The translations under genes were made by a program, and so were the position numbers. DNA of 22,604 nt. Origin: Eisenbergiella sp963559585. GTDB lineage: Bacteria; Bacillota; Clostridia; Lachnospirales; Lachnospiraceae. Below, piece after piece: positions 16,982 through 22,604 of this stretch. Within the stretch, counting starts at the first letter, position 1. Every line of letters starts with the position of its first letter. The notes under the pieces were generated by a model, which did not search any database, was not told where the DNA came from, and saw nothing but the letters and a program-made list of their open reading frames with translations. Location: positions 1 through 22,604 of the forward strand of contig CAUWLJ010000058.1 in the NCBI GenBank assembly GCA_963559585.1. Reading direction: 5' to 3'.

Positions 16982-17067
16982 TTTGTGCCGGAGCGTCACA
17001 AATGGCCCTGACGGCGATAGAAAACCGCATCCCCGGTTTCCTATTGCCCCCGCCGCTTACGCTCCGG
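16982..17067. repeat. Dispersed palindromic element, copy 2, upstream of the phosphoglycerate-mutase-like gene
   Basis: The same 21-base block as at 3724-3744 (TTTGTG, CCGGAGCGT, CACAAA; here 16982-17002) pairs by its centre (16988-16996) with ACGCTCCGG at 17059-17067. Between the arms are nested stems GGCGATAG/CTATTGCC (17013-17020 with 17041-17048) and AAACCG/CGGTTT, so the whole 80 bases can fold into one long hairpin. The closing arm runs directly into the Shine-Dalgarno region of the next gene. Confidence 0.75.
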
Positions 17068-17080
17068 AATGGGGATTAAG

Positions 17081-18307
17081 ATGAAATATGTGGTAGTGCT
17101 TGGAGACGGTATGGCGGATGAACCGCTGGCCAGCCTGAACGGCAGGACGCCGCTGGCCTGTGCAAAGACCCCGGCGCTGGACCGGCTCAGCAAAAAATCG
17201 GAGATCGGCATGGTGAGCACGATCCCGGATGGGATGAAGCCCGGGTCGGATACGGCCAATCTGTCAGTGATCGGTTATGATCCTGTGAAATATTATTCCG
17301 GCCGTTCCCCTCTGGAGGCTTTGAGTATCGGGGTTCCCATGGAGGATGACGACATCGCCATGAGGTGCAACATTGTGACCATTTCTGAGGAGGAAGGGAT
17401 CCCTTTTGAAAAAAGGAGGATCCTGGATCACAGCTCCGGAGAGATCCGTACAGAGGACTGCGCCGTGCTGCTTCATGCGGTGATGGAGGAGCTGGAGCGG
17501 GAACCTTACCATTTTTATGTGGGAACCAGCTACAGACACTGCCTGATCTGGAAAAACGGCAGGGTGGAGGAGCTGACACCGCCCCACGACGTGCTGGGAC
17601 GGGAGATCGGCCCCTATCTGCCAAAGGATCAGATTCTGCAGGGAATGATGCAGAGAAGCTGGGAAATCCTCCGGGATCATCCTATTAATAAAGAAAGAAA
17701 AAAGCAGGGTCTCAACCCTGCCAACTGCTGTTGGTTCTGGGGCGCAGGAACCCGGCCGGCCCTTCCTTCTTTTTATGAAAAGACCAGCCTGAAGGGGATT
17801 ATGATTTCCGCAGTGGATCTTCTGAAGGGAATCGCCGTGGGAGCGGGGATGGACGTGGCCCGGGTGGAAGGGGCTACCGGCGGGCTGGACACCAATTATG
17901 AAGGCAAGACCCAGGCGGCTCTCGATGCGCTGATCCGGCAGGATTACGATTTTGCCTACATTCATGTGGAGGCTCCTGACGAGATGAGCCATCAGGGCAG
18001 CCTGGAAAAAAAGCTGGCCGCCATCGAATATCTGGATACAAGGGTGATCGGCCCGCTTACACAGGGACTGGATCAAAGTGGTCTGGATTACCGGCTTCTG
18101 GTGCTTCCGGATCATCCCACTCCCATCCGCATCCGCACCCACACTGCGGAGAGCGTGCCCTATCTGCTCTACGACAGCGCAAAGCCCCGGGCAGAGGAAT
18201 GGAATTATAATGAAGCGGAGGCAATTTTAAGCGGCAGCTATATCGCCCAGGGCTTCCGGCTTCTGGATCATTTTCTGGGCAATGAACAGCCCACCTACAG
18301 ACTTTAA
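17081..18307 (+). CDS. Phosphoglycerate-mutase-superfamily protein, probable homoserine kinase analogue
   Basis: A 408-residue metalloenzyme of the archaeal-type, cofactor-independent phosphoglycerate mutase family. Motifs: LGDGMAD at 7-13, PGSDTANLSVIGYDP at 54-68 with the expected phospho-acceptor Ser56, NPANCCWFWGAGTRP, HVEAPDEMSHQG and DHPTPIRIRTHTAESVP. A subgroup of this family (TIGR02535) is described as a proposed homoserine kinase because it sits with threonine-pathway genes. Here it lies between homoserine dehydrogenase and aspartate kinase, with no ThrB-type kinase in the window, so homoserine phosphorylation is the more likely role than glycolysis (inference). The start at 17081 is preferred over ATG 17069 because GGGGATTAAG before it serves as the ribosome site. 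A dispersed palindromic element abuts the start. Confidence 0.82.
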   Translation: MKYVVVLGDGMADEPLASLNGRTPLACAKTPALDRLSKKSEIGMVSTIPDGMKPGSDTANLSVIGYDPVKYYSGRSPLEALSIGVPMEDDDIAMRCNIVTISEEEGIPFEKRRILDHSSGEIRTEDCAVLLHAVMEELEREPYHFYVGTSYRHCLIWKNGRVEELTPPHDVLGREIGPYLPKDQILQGMMQRSWEILRDHPINKERKKQGLNPANCCWFWGAGTRPALPSFYEKTSLKGIMISAVDLLKGIAVGAGMDVARVEGATGGLDTNYEGKTQAALDALIRQDYDFAYIHVEAPDEMSHQGSLEKKLAAIEYLDTRVIGPLTQGLDQSGLDYRLLVLPDHPTPIRIRTHTAESVPYLLYDSAKPRAEEWNYNEAEAILSGSYIAQGFRLLDHFLGNEQPTYRL

Positions 18308-18318
18308 GAAAAAATATC

Positions 18319-18369
18319 ATGCAGGAGGCGGGGAAAAAACGGCAGCCTGCAGAAAGGCATGGTTTTTAA
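18319..18369 (+). CDS. Possible 16-codon upstream ORF before aspartate kinase
   Basis: ATG 18319 opens a 16-codon frame ending with TAA at 18367-18369, two bases before the aspartate kinase ATG. The kinase itself has almost no Shine-Dalgarno sequence, so termination and restart from this frame could supply its translation. The peptide is not rich in Lys, Thr, Met or Ile codons, so it does not look like a classic attenuator. TGCAGG/CCTGCA (18320-18325 with 18346-18351) may form a stem within it. Its own ribosome site is weak. Could be chance. Confidence 0.3.
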   Translation: MQEAGKKRQPAERHGF

Positions 18370-18371
18370 GA

Positions 18372-19691
18372 ATGGTAAAGGTTGTAAAATTCGGAGGAAG
18401 CTCGCTGGCCAGCGCGGAACAGTTCGCAAAGGTGGGCAATATCATCAGATCGGACAAGGAGCGGCGTTTCGTGGTTCCCTCTGCCCCCGGAAAGAGGAAC
18501 AAGAAGGATACCAAGGTGACGGACATGCTCTATGCCTGCTACGCCAAGGCTGAGGCGGGAGAACCCTTCGCGGAGGAGCTGAAGGCGATCAGGGAGCGGT
18601 ACGAGGAGATCATCAGCGGCCTGTCCCTGAAGCTGTCCCTGAAGGAGGAATTTGCCCGGATCGAAGCAAATTTTAAGAGCAGGATGGGAAAGGACTATGC
18701 TGCCTCCAGAGGAGAATACCTGAACGGCATCATTATGGCTGCCTACCTGGGCTTCACCTTTATTGACGCCGCGGAGGTGATCCTGTTTGATGAAAACGGC
18801 AATTTTGACCTGAACGGGACGGACAGGCTTATGAGCCAGAGGCTGGCGGCGGAGGAGCACGCGGTGATCCCCGGATTTTACGGGGCGAAGGCGGACGGCA
18901 GCATCCGCACCTTTTCCAGAGGCGGCTCCGATATTACAGGCTCCATCGTGGCCAAAGCGGTTCATGCCGAGGTGTACGAAAACTGGACGGATGTATCCGG
19001 CTTCCTGATTGCGGATCCCCGCATCATTCCCAACCCCATGGGGATTGAGACGATCACCTACAAGGAGCTGAGGGAGCTTTCCTACATGGGAGCCACCGTG
19101 CTTCACGAGGAGGCCATCTTCCCTGTGCGCAGAGAGGGCATTCCCATCAACATCCGCAATACCAATGCGCCCGAGGACAACGGAACCTGGATCGTGGAGA
19201 GCACCTGCCAGAAATCCAAATATGTGATCACCGGTATTGCGGGTAAAAAGGGATTCTGCTCCGTCAATATCGAAAAGGATATGATGAACGCGGAGATCGG
19301 CTTTGGCCGCAAGGTGCTCCAGGCCTTTGAGGACAGCGGCATTTCCTTTGAACACGTGCCCTCCGGAATCGACACCATGACCGTTTTCGTCCACCAGGAC
19401 GAGTTCATGGACAAGGAGCAGAAGGTGGTTTCCGCCATTCACCGTCTGGCCCATCCCGACACCATTGACATCGAATCCGATCTGGCGCTGATCGCAGTGG
19501 TGGGACGCGGCATGAAATCCACCAGAGGTACGGCGGGAAGGATCTTTTCCGCCCTGGCCCACGCCAACGTGAACGTGAAGATGATCGACCAGGGCTCCAG
19601 CGAGCTGAATATCATCATCGGCGTCCGCAACGAGGACTTTGAGACGGCCATCCGTGCGATCTACAATATTTTTGTCCTGGTCCAGCTTTAA
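18372..19691 (+). CDS. Aspartate kinase
   Basis: Phosphorylates aspartate, the first step toward lysine, threonine and methionine. The start is taken at ATG 18372, where the family opening VVKFGGSSL begins at residue 4; the in-frame ATG at 18282 would overlap the upstream gene and add 30 unrelated residues. The 439-residue product shows KFGGSS at 6-11, SRGEYLNG at 112-119 and FSRGGSDITGS at 181-191, then two C-terminal ACT domains from about residue 290 (VNIEKDMMNAE; ALIAVVGRGM), which normally bind lysine or threonine for feedback inhibition. A VVPSAPGKRNKKDTKVTD segment is typical of the clostridial monofunctional type. Last gene of the operon; no clear terminator was seen before the convergent LUD gene 52 bases away. 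Confidence 0.95.
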   Translation: MVKVVKFGGSSLASAEQFAKVGNIIRSDKERRFVVPSAPGKRNKKDTKVTDMLYACYAKAEAGEPFAEELKAIRERYEEIISGLSLKLSLKEEFARIEANFKSRMGKDYAASRGEYLNGIIMAAYLGFTFIDAAEVILFDENGNFDLNGTDRLMSQRLAAEEHAVIPGFYGAKADGSIRTFSRGGSDITGSIVAKAVHAEVYENWTDVSGFLIADPRIIPNPMGIETITYKELRELSYMGATVLHEEAIFPVRREGIPINIRNTNAPEDNGTWIVESTCQKSKYVITGIAGKKGFCSVNIEKDMMNAEIGFGRKVLQAFEDSGISFEHVPSGIDTMTVFVHQDEFMDKEQKVVSAIHRLAHPDTIDIESDLALIAVVGRGMKSTRGTAGRIFSALAHANVNVKMIDQGSSELNIIIGVRNEDFETAIRAIYNIFVLVQL

Positions 19692-19743
19692 TAAAGCAAA
19701 ATACAGAAGGCGTCCCGGAGCGTGCTTGAATGGTCTGCGCGGG

Positions 19744-20379
19744 TCAGAACCCAAGATCCTCCGCCACCAGAAATACCTTGATCCGGCCTGCGTGGCCGCT
19801 TCTCCGGGTTACCACGATCTGGTTGCAGAAGCAGTCGGGAGCCAGGCAGTCGCCGCACTTCCCGGTGAGGCCGCAGGGAGTCTGCTTGTGAAGGCGCACG
19901 GCATTGGGCGGGCAGGCCATGGCGCGGGCGCGCTGGAAAGCCCCCTCCAGGGTGGAGGTAAGCTTGTTCATTCCCACGATCAGGAATACATGCTCCGGCC
20001 CATGAATCAGGCAGGCTGCCCGGTTGCCGTTCCCGTCGATGTTTAAAAGCTCACCGTCATAGGTCATGGCGTTGACGCTCATAAAATAATAGTCTGCCAT
20101 CACCGTTCTGGCGTACAGCTCCCTCTGCTCTCTGGGAGTGGAAGCTGTGGAGCGGTCGATCAGCTCATAATTTCCCTGAAAAAGTGCATCCTGCATACCG
20201 CTTTCTGCAAAGGAAGCGCTTCCTCCCCAGGAAACGGAGCTGCCCTCCGGTATCATTTCCAGAATAGCCTTCACACAGGAAGCGCTGTCCTCAAAAAAAT
20301 ACCCTTCCATGTTTCTTTTTTTCAGATTCTCAATGATCTGTCCGGAAGCCTTCTGAAATGCAAGCTGTCTGTTGGTCAT
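19744..20379 (-). CDS. LUD-domain (DUF162) protein
   Basis: A 211-residue protein of the LUD family, named for lactate utilisation proteins LutB/LutC. It starts at ATG 20379, preceded on the minus strand by a G-rich run at about 10 bases. The alpha/beta core has IPEGSSVSWGGSASFAESG near residues 43-61 and the DGNGNRAACLIHGPEHVFLI region with GMNKLTSTLEGA near 130-147. The tail carries five cysteines (169, 175, 178, 183 and 185) in CGLTGKCGDC and DCFCNQ, common in clostridial single-domain LUD proteins and possibly binding a metal or iron-sulphur cluster (inference). No LutA/LutB partners are nearby, so a lactate role is doubtful and the substrate is unknown. It runs convergent to aspartate kinase. 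Confidence 0.88.
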   Translation of the reverse strand: MTNRQLAFQKASGQIIENLKKRNMEGYFFEDSASCVKAILEMIPEGSSVSWGGSASFAESGMQDALFQGNYELIDRSTASTPREQRELYARTVMADYYFMSVNAMTYDGELLNIDGNGNRAACLIHGPEHVFLIVGMNKLTSTLEGAFQRARAMACPPNAVRLHKQTPCGLTGKCGDCLAPDCFCNQIVVTRRSGHAGRIKVFLVAEDLGF

Positions 20380-20451
20380 AAATAATTCCCCCTTTTTCCG
20401 GCCGCATGAGAGCGGCGATATTCTGCCGTTGGCAGGAATGCTTTCCTTTAC

Positions 20452-20480
20452 AGTGTAGCGGCAGGAACGGGCGCTGTCAA
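20452..20480 (-). promoter_or_regulatory. Promoter of the LUD gene
   Basis: On the minus strand TTGACA (complement of 20475-20480), a 17-base spacer and TACACT (complement of 20452-20457). The predicted start near 20445 gives a leader of about 66 bases. Confidence 0.55.
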
Positions 20481-20519
20481 TGTCCTTTCAGGAACGGGGC
20501 AGGCGTATGGGACTTCCGG

Positions 20520-20567
20520 GATACCTGTTCACGGCGGCCCCAAACGCCTGCCGTTTGAGGTGTGAGA
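20520..20567. repeat. Dispersed CAAACG palindromic repeat, copy B
   Basis: CAAACG (20541-20546), loop CCTGC and CGTTTG (20552-20557), followed by AGGTGTGAGAAC and preceded by CTGTTCACGGCGGCC. It resembles copies A and C, but the stem is shortened to 6 bp by a C in place of T. It lies between the divergent LUD promoter and the AT-rich tract of the large RNA. Confidence 0.7.
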
Positions 20568-20599
20568 ACAGGCTTAGGGAGTGAGCGGACGGAGGACGG

Positions 20600-20720
20600 C
20601 AGTTCAATAATAGGTAAATTGTCAGATAATTCAAATAAAATAAAGCGAATTAAACATATAATGAAAGTATAAATTGTTGAAAATAGAAAATAATGAAAAA
20701 TATAGAAAAAAGTCAAAAAA
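20600..20720. promoter_or_regulatory. AT-rich tract upstream of the large RNA promoter
   Basis: About 120 bases of very A/T-rich sequence with repeated A tracts lie directly before the -35 hexamer, in contrast with the GC-rich genes around. Placement and composition fit a strong UP element or curved DNA activating a highly expressed RNA promoter. A small minus-strand ORF here (20477-20716) has a low-complexity product and is not believed. Confidence 0.5.
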
Positions 20721-20724
20721 TATG

Positions 20725-20753
20725 TTGACAGATCCTAGGTTCAAGGCTATAAT
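20725..20753 (+). promoter_or_regulatory. Perfect consensus promoter of the large RNA
   Basis: TTGACA (20725-20730), 17 bases and TATAAT (20748-20753): all twelve consensus bases at ideal spacing. No protein gene follows for over 800 bases on this strand. Predicted start near 20760. Confidence 0.8.
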
Positions 20754-21346
20754 GAAGTCACAAATAAAGAAGAACCAAAGAAAAATCTAAGAAGAAGGAG
20801 GTACGGACCACCGGAAAAGTAAATTTCGTTTTCTGAAAACATATTTTTAAAAAGAGATTTTTAAGATTATCTTTTCAGTAAAACAAGAGGACGCAACAAC
20901 TGAATAAAGAAAGCCTTAAAGACGATTCTGAAGAAGAAAGCTATTCTTTGTAAGAAGGACTTCATATTGAAGGACACAGGTTCTGAGGATCCGGCAACTG
21001 TCAATGAAGTTTCTTTTCAGTCAGAAATTTGAAAGCAGAGGAATAGTCGACGATTCTAACAGCGGAAGGGAGAGATTCCATTGTATTAAGGGATTTGTTC
21101 CAGAAGAATTTCTAAAGGGGAACGGTTTTCCGAAAGGAAAGAGATTTCCGAAGGAAGAGCAGATTTCCTGAAGTGAAAGAAAATTTATATAGATGGACTT
21201 CAGAAGAAAGAACCGGCAGTGTGAAGGGATCTTAAGAGAAAGAACTCCTCTTTCAGAAACGTAGGAATATACTTTAAGGACGATGCTGACAACAGATGCG
21301 AAGCAAGTACACTTACTTAGGGTGACGAGGAATCATATGAAGAGTA

Positions 21347-21434
21347 TTTCAGGAGATGCGGTTTCAGAAATGTAATTTCAGGAAATGCAATTTCAGGAAA
21401 TGCAATTTCAGGAAATGCAATTTCCGAGATACAG
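21347..21434. repeat. 15-bp tandem repeat inside the large RNA
   Basis: TTTC recurs at 21347, 21362, 21376, 21391, 21406 and 21421, spaced 15, 14, 15, 15 and 15. The central three units are identical (TTTCAGGAAATGCAA); the outer ones diverge. Each unit can form ATTTC/GAAAT, and neighbouring units can pair GAAAT with ATTTC around GCA, so the array can form several alternative small hairpins. Confidence 0.85.
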
Positions 21435-21534
21435 AAAAAATGATCCGTTACAGTACACGAGTACAGCAGGTATAAGAAGTGGAAAGAGACGCAGATGCGA
21501 GATGGAGGATAAGGCCATTGGATAGCATAGTTTA

Positions 21535-21580
21535 GAAGCGGGTATCAAATCGAAAAGGATTGATACCCGCTTCTTCGTGT
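21535..21580 (+). terminator. 14-bp hairpin ending the large RNA
   Basis: GAAGCGGGTATCAA (21535-21548) pairs perfectly with TTGATACCCGCTTC (21560-21573) around an 11-base loop. What follows is only moderately T-rich (TTCGTGTGTT), so it is a strong hairpin with a weak T tract; it could terminate transcription or protect the 3' end. Confidence 0.6.
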
Positions 21581-21649
21581 GTTCCGGCACAGGAGCAGGG
21601 CTTCAGGCCTGCCCACGGCGTCAGTCCGGTTTATACGATCTTGTGCATC

Positions 21650-22285
21650 TTAAAAAGTAGCAGGGCATCCTCCCTTGCCCGTTTGACGGGTGGGGGCGCT
21701 TGTTGCTTTGGGAGTGAGCCGGTCATATTGGACGATGATCTCACCAGTGTTTAGGCTGATTTTCTCTTTTTTTAGAAGGGTGTACTGCATTTGATTTTTT
21801 GTGTAATCCGTCCTCTCCATAGGAAAGAAACTTCTGCAAAAATAATTGCCGCAGTCCTCTTTATCTATAAATAAGAAGGAAATATTCAATACGATTCCAT
21901 CGCCCATTTTCAGCAGAAAATCTCCATCAATCGCCGAGTAAGGCAGCACTTTTTTATTGAATCGAAATACAAGCTGATCTCCATCCAGCAAGTCCTCGAT
22001 GAATTGAAACGTTTCCAGTCTTAGATGACTCTCACGAACAAAAGCACTTTTCTCTATGGTCTGGTATGTAATCCGGCCAGATAGAATATCACGAAACACA
22101 GTTTGACGGTTATCTCTGGCAATGTTAATGTCTTTCAATTTGTGAAGACCCGCAAGGTGGTGAAAATCAGTTTCACCAAACCCCAGAACAATCTCTTTGA
22201 GTTTTCCTTTGCGGCCCAGCGTAAACCGATATTGATAGCCAGTCAGCCGGTCAAAAGCAACAGCACATTTCTGTAATAAATCCAT
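21650..22285 (-). CDS. PBECR4-domain (phage nuclease-like) protein
   Basis: A 211-residue protein whose pattern matches PBECR4, one of the phage 'Barnase-EndoU-ColicinE5/D-RelE' nuclease-like domains found on mobile elements. Recognised segments: CAVAFDRLTGYQYRFTLGRK near the N-terminus, FHHLAGLHKLKDINIARDNR (about 41-60), FRDILSGRITYQTIEKS and CRSFFPMERTDYTKNQMQY toward the end. The HHLAGLHKL histidines are candidates for the active site (inference). The last 20 or so residues look unlike the family body and may be added sequence. The start at ATG 22285 has GGGAG six bases before it. It has its own promoter and long structured leader, and runs toward the large RNA. Whether it is an active RNase, a toxin or a binding protein is unknown. 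Confidence 0.72.
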   Translation of the reverse strand: MDLLQKCAVAFDRLTGYQYRFTLGRKGKLKEIVLGFGETDFHHLAGLHKLKDINIARDNRQTVFRDILSGRITYQTIEKSAFVRESHLRLETFQFIEDLLDGDQLVFRFNKKVLPYSAIDGDFLLKMGDGIVLNISFLFIDKEDCGNYFCRSFFPMERTDYTKNQMQYTLLKKEKISLNTGEIIVQYDRLTPKATSAPTRQTGKGGCPATF

Positions 22286-22300
22286 ATTTTTCTCCCGTAG

Positions 22301-22334
22301 ATAACAGAATGACCCCGCCTTACGGCAGGGTCAT
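22301..22334 (-). terminator. Terminator-like hairpin in the PBECR4 leader
   Basis: On the minus strand ATGACCCTGCC (complement of 22324-22334), loop GTAA and GGCGGGGTCAT (complement of 22309-22319) form an 11-bp stem with one G-U pair, followed by TCTGTTAT. The T tract is imperfect, so it may be a partial, regulated terminator; the PBECR4 ribosome site comes right after it. Confidence 0.55.
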
Positions 22335-22480
22335 CTGGAGCATTTTCTTTCAGCTTTAACAGCCTACGCCGGTTTGAGGTTTCACTGCACAACCCCTCTT
22401 GCAAGCTCCGTAAGACAATGCCTACCGGCGCACTCTCTTACCTCAAAGCTTTGACAGACACACGCCGTTGCCTGCCTTGT
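22301..22480 (-). ncRNA. Structured 5' leader or small RNA upstream of the PBECR4 gene
   Basis: From the predicted start near 22480 about 195 bases precede the ATG. Reading the minus strand, paired blocks are AGCTTT/AAAGCT (complements of 22445-22450 and 22352-22357), CGCCGGT/ACCGGCG (22424-22430 and 22367-22373) and GAGGGGTT/AACCTC (22391-22398 and 22376-22381), nested in that order. A terminator-like hairpin follows. GGCAGG at the very 5' end (complement of 22471-22476) could instead pair with CCTGCC of that hairpin, a possible antiterminator. No known riboswitch class was recognised. Confidence 0.55.
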
Positions 22481-22486
22481 ATTATT

Positions 22487-22515
22487 ATTATACGCAGCAA
22501 ACGAAAATATGTCAA
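22487..22515 (-). promoter_or_regulatory. Perfect consensus promoter of the PBECR4 leader
   Basis: Minus strand TTGACA (complement of 22510-22515), 17 bases and TATAAT (complement of 22487-22492): twelve of twelve consensus bases. Predicted start near 22480. Confidence 0.75.
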
Positions 22516-22552
22516 TCCCCATGCAAAATCCTTACTGAGGAAACGTAACAGT

Positions 22553-22600
22553 TGTTACTGTTCACAGCAGCCTCAAACGCCTGCCGTTTGAGGCGTAAGA
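22553..22600. repeat. Dispersed CAAACG palindromic repeat, copy C
   Basis: CCTCAAACG (22571-22579), a short loop and CGTTTGAGG (22585-22593) form the same 9-bp stem as copy A, preceded by GTTACTGTTCACAGCAG and followed by CGTAAGAA. AACAGT/ACTGTT just before it forms a further small stem. It ends close to the window edge, so its right boundary is unknown. Confidence 0.75.
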
Positions 22601-22604
22601 ATGT

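Larger units (their letters stand above)
20760..21580 (+). ncRNA. Candidate large structured non-coding RNA, about 820 nt
   Basis: A purine-rich stretch with stops in all frames lies between a perfect promoter and a 14-bp hairpin. Local stems seen by eye: CTGAAAA/TTTTCAG (20833-20839 with 20872-20878) enclosing TTAAAAA-GAGA-TTTTTAA; ACTTCAT/ATGAAGT (20959-20965 with 21004-21010) enclosing ACAG..TT/AACTGT; AGAAATT/AATTTCT (21023-21029 with 21107-21113) enclosing two 4-bp stems; TTTTCC-GAAA-GGAAAG (21126-21141), closed by a GNRA loop; CTGAAGT/ACTTCAG (21168-21174 with 21197-21203); and GAAAGA/TCTTTC (21238-21254). AAGGAGG near 20795 has no start codon after it. Size and build recall the large ornate bacterial RNAs (GOLLD, ROOL, OLE), but I cannot assign a class. 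An untranslated relic is the alternative. Confidence 0.68.

Noticed and set aside
18366..19754. Minus-strand open frame of 462 residues opposite aspartate kinase
   Set aside because: Complement of a well-conserved kinase; Gly/His/Asp-rich product without domains.
20477..20716. Small minus-strand ORF (79 residues) before the large RNA
   Set aside because: Falls in the AT-rich tract and the dispersed repeat; Phe/Ile/Tyr-rich low-complexity start followed by an unrelated tail.
20790..20830. Protein start after the AAGGAGG run near 20795
   Set aside because: No ATG, GTG or TTG at usable distance, and stops follow in every frame.
21408..21754. Two small ORFs (60 residues minus, 64 residues plus) at the 3' end of the large RNA
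   Set aside because: They cross the 15-bp repeat and the closing hairpin, or run antisense into PBECR4; no ribosome site and no conserved look.

Overview
The window looks like chromosomal DNA of a low-to-mid-GC anaerobic Bacillota, most probably a gut Lachnospiraceae-type Clostridia. This is inferred from gene content (UPF0735-type ACT protein, phosphoglycerate-mutase-like 'proposed homoserine kinase', LUD protein, PBECR4 protein), strong purine-rich ribosome binding sites, and many 1-4 base overlaps between consecutive genes. No species can be named from sequence alone.

Region 1 (about 90-12560) is one tightly packed plus-strand operon for importing and digesting maltodextrin or glycogen fragments. 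A TTGACG-17-TATGAT promoter precedes a lipoprotein binding protein and two MalF/MalG-type permeases. Five cytoplasmic enzymes follow: type I pullulanase (GH13), GH133 debranching enzyme, GH77 4-alpha-glucanotransferase, GH13_20 neopullulanase-type amylase and a GH13_31 oligo-1,6-glucosidase. Several genes overlap by 1 or 4 bases. No ATPase is encoded here, so a shared MsmK/MalK-type ATPase elsewhere is assumed.

Region 2 (12560-14760) is a methyl-accepting chemotaxis protein with its own promoter, a long leader of about 235 nt and an intrinsic terminator.

Region 3 (14760-19691) is an aspartate-family amino acid operon: an ACT-domain regulator, homoserine dehydrogenase, a phosphoglycerate-mutase-superfamily protein that by context is probably the homoserine kinase, and aspartate kinase. 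Its spacers are unusual. One holds a 25-bp hairpin followed by a degenerate 61-bp tandem repeat. Another holds three stacked palindromes, including an element shared with the start of the pullulanase gene. A third holds a 16-codon upstream ORF that stops two bases before the aspartate kinase start.

Region 4 (19740-22604) is accessory in character. It has a minus-strand LUD-domain gene, then about 820 bp with no credible protein. That stretch starts with a perfect TTGACA-17-TATAAT promoter behind a very AT-rich stretch, is full of local stems, carries a 15-bp tandem repeat and ends in a 14-bp perfect hairpin. It is best read as a large structured non-coding RNA. Facing it is a minus-strand PBECR4 (phage nuclease-like) gene, whose own perfect promoter makes a roughly 195-nt structured leader with a terminator-like hairpin. 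Palindromic CAAACG/CGTTTG repeats are scattered through regions 3 and 4, including at the right edge.
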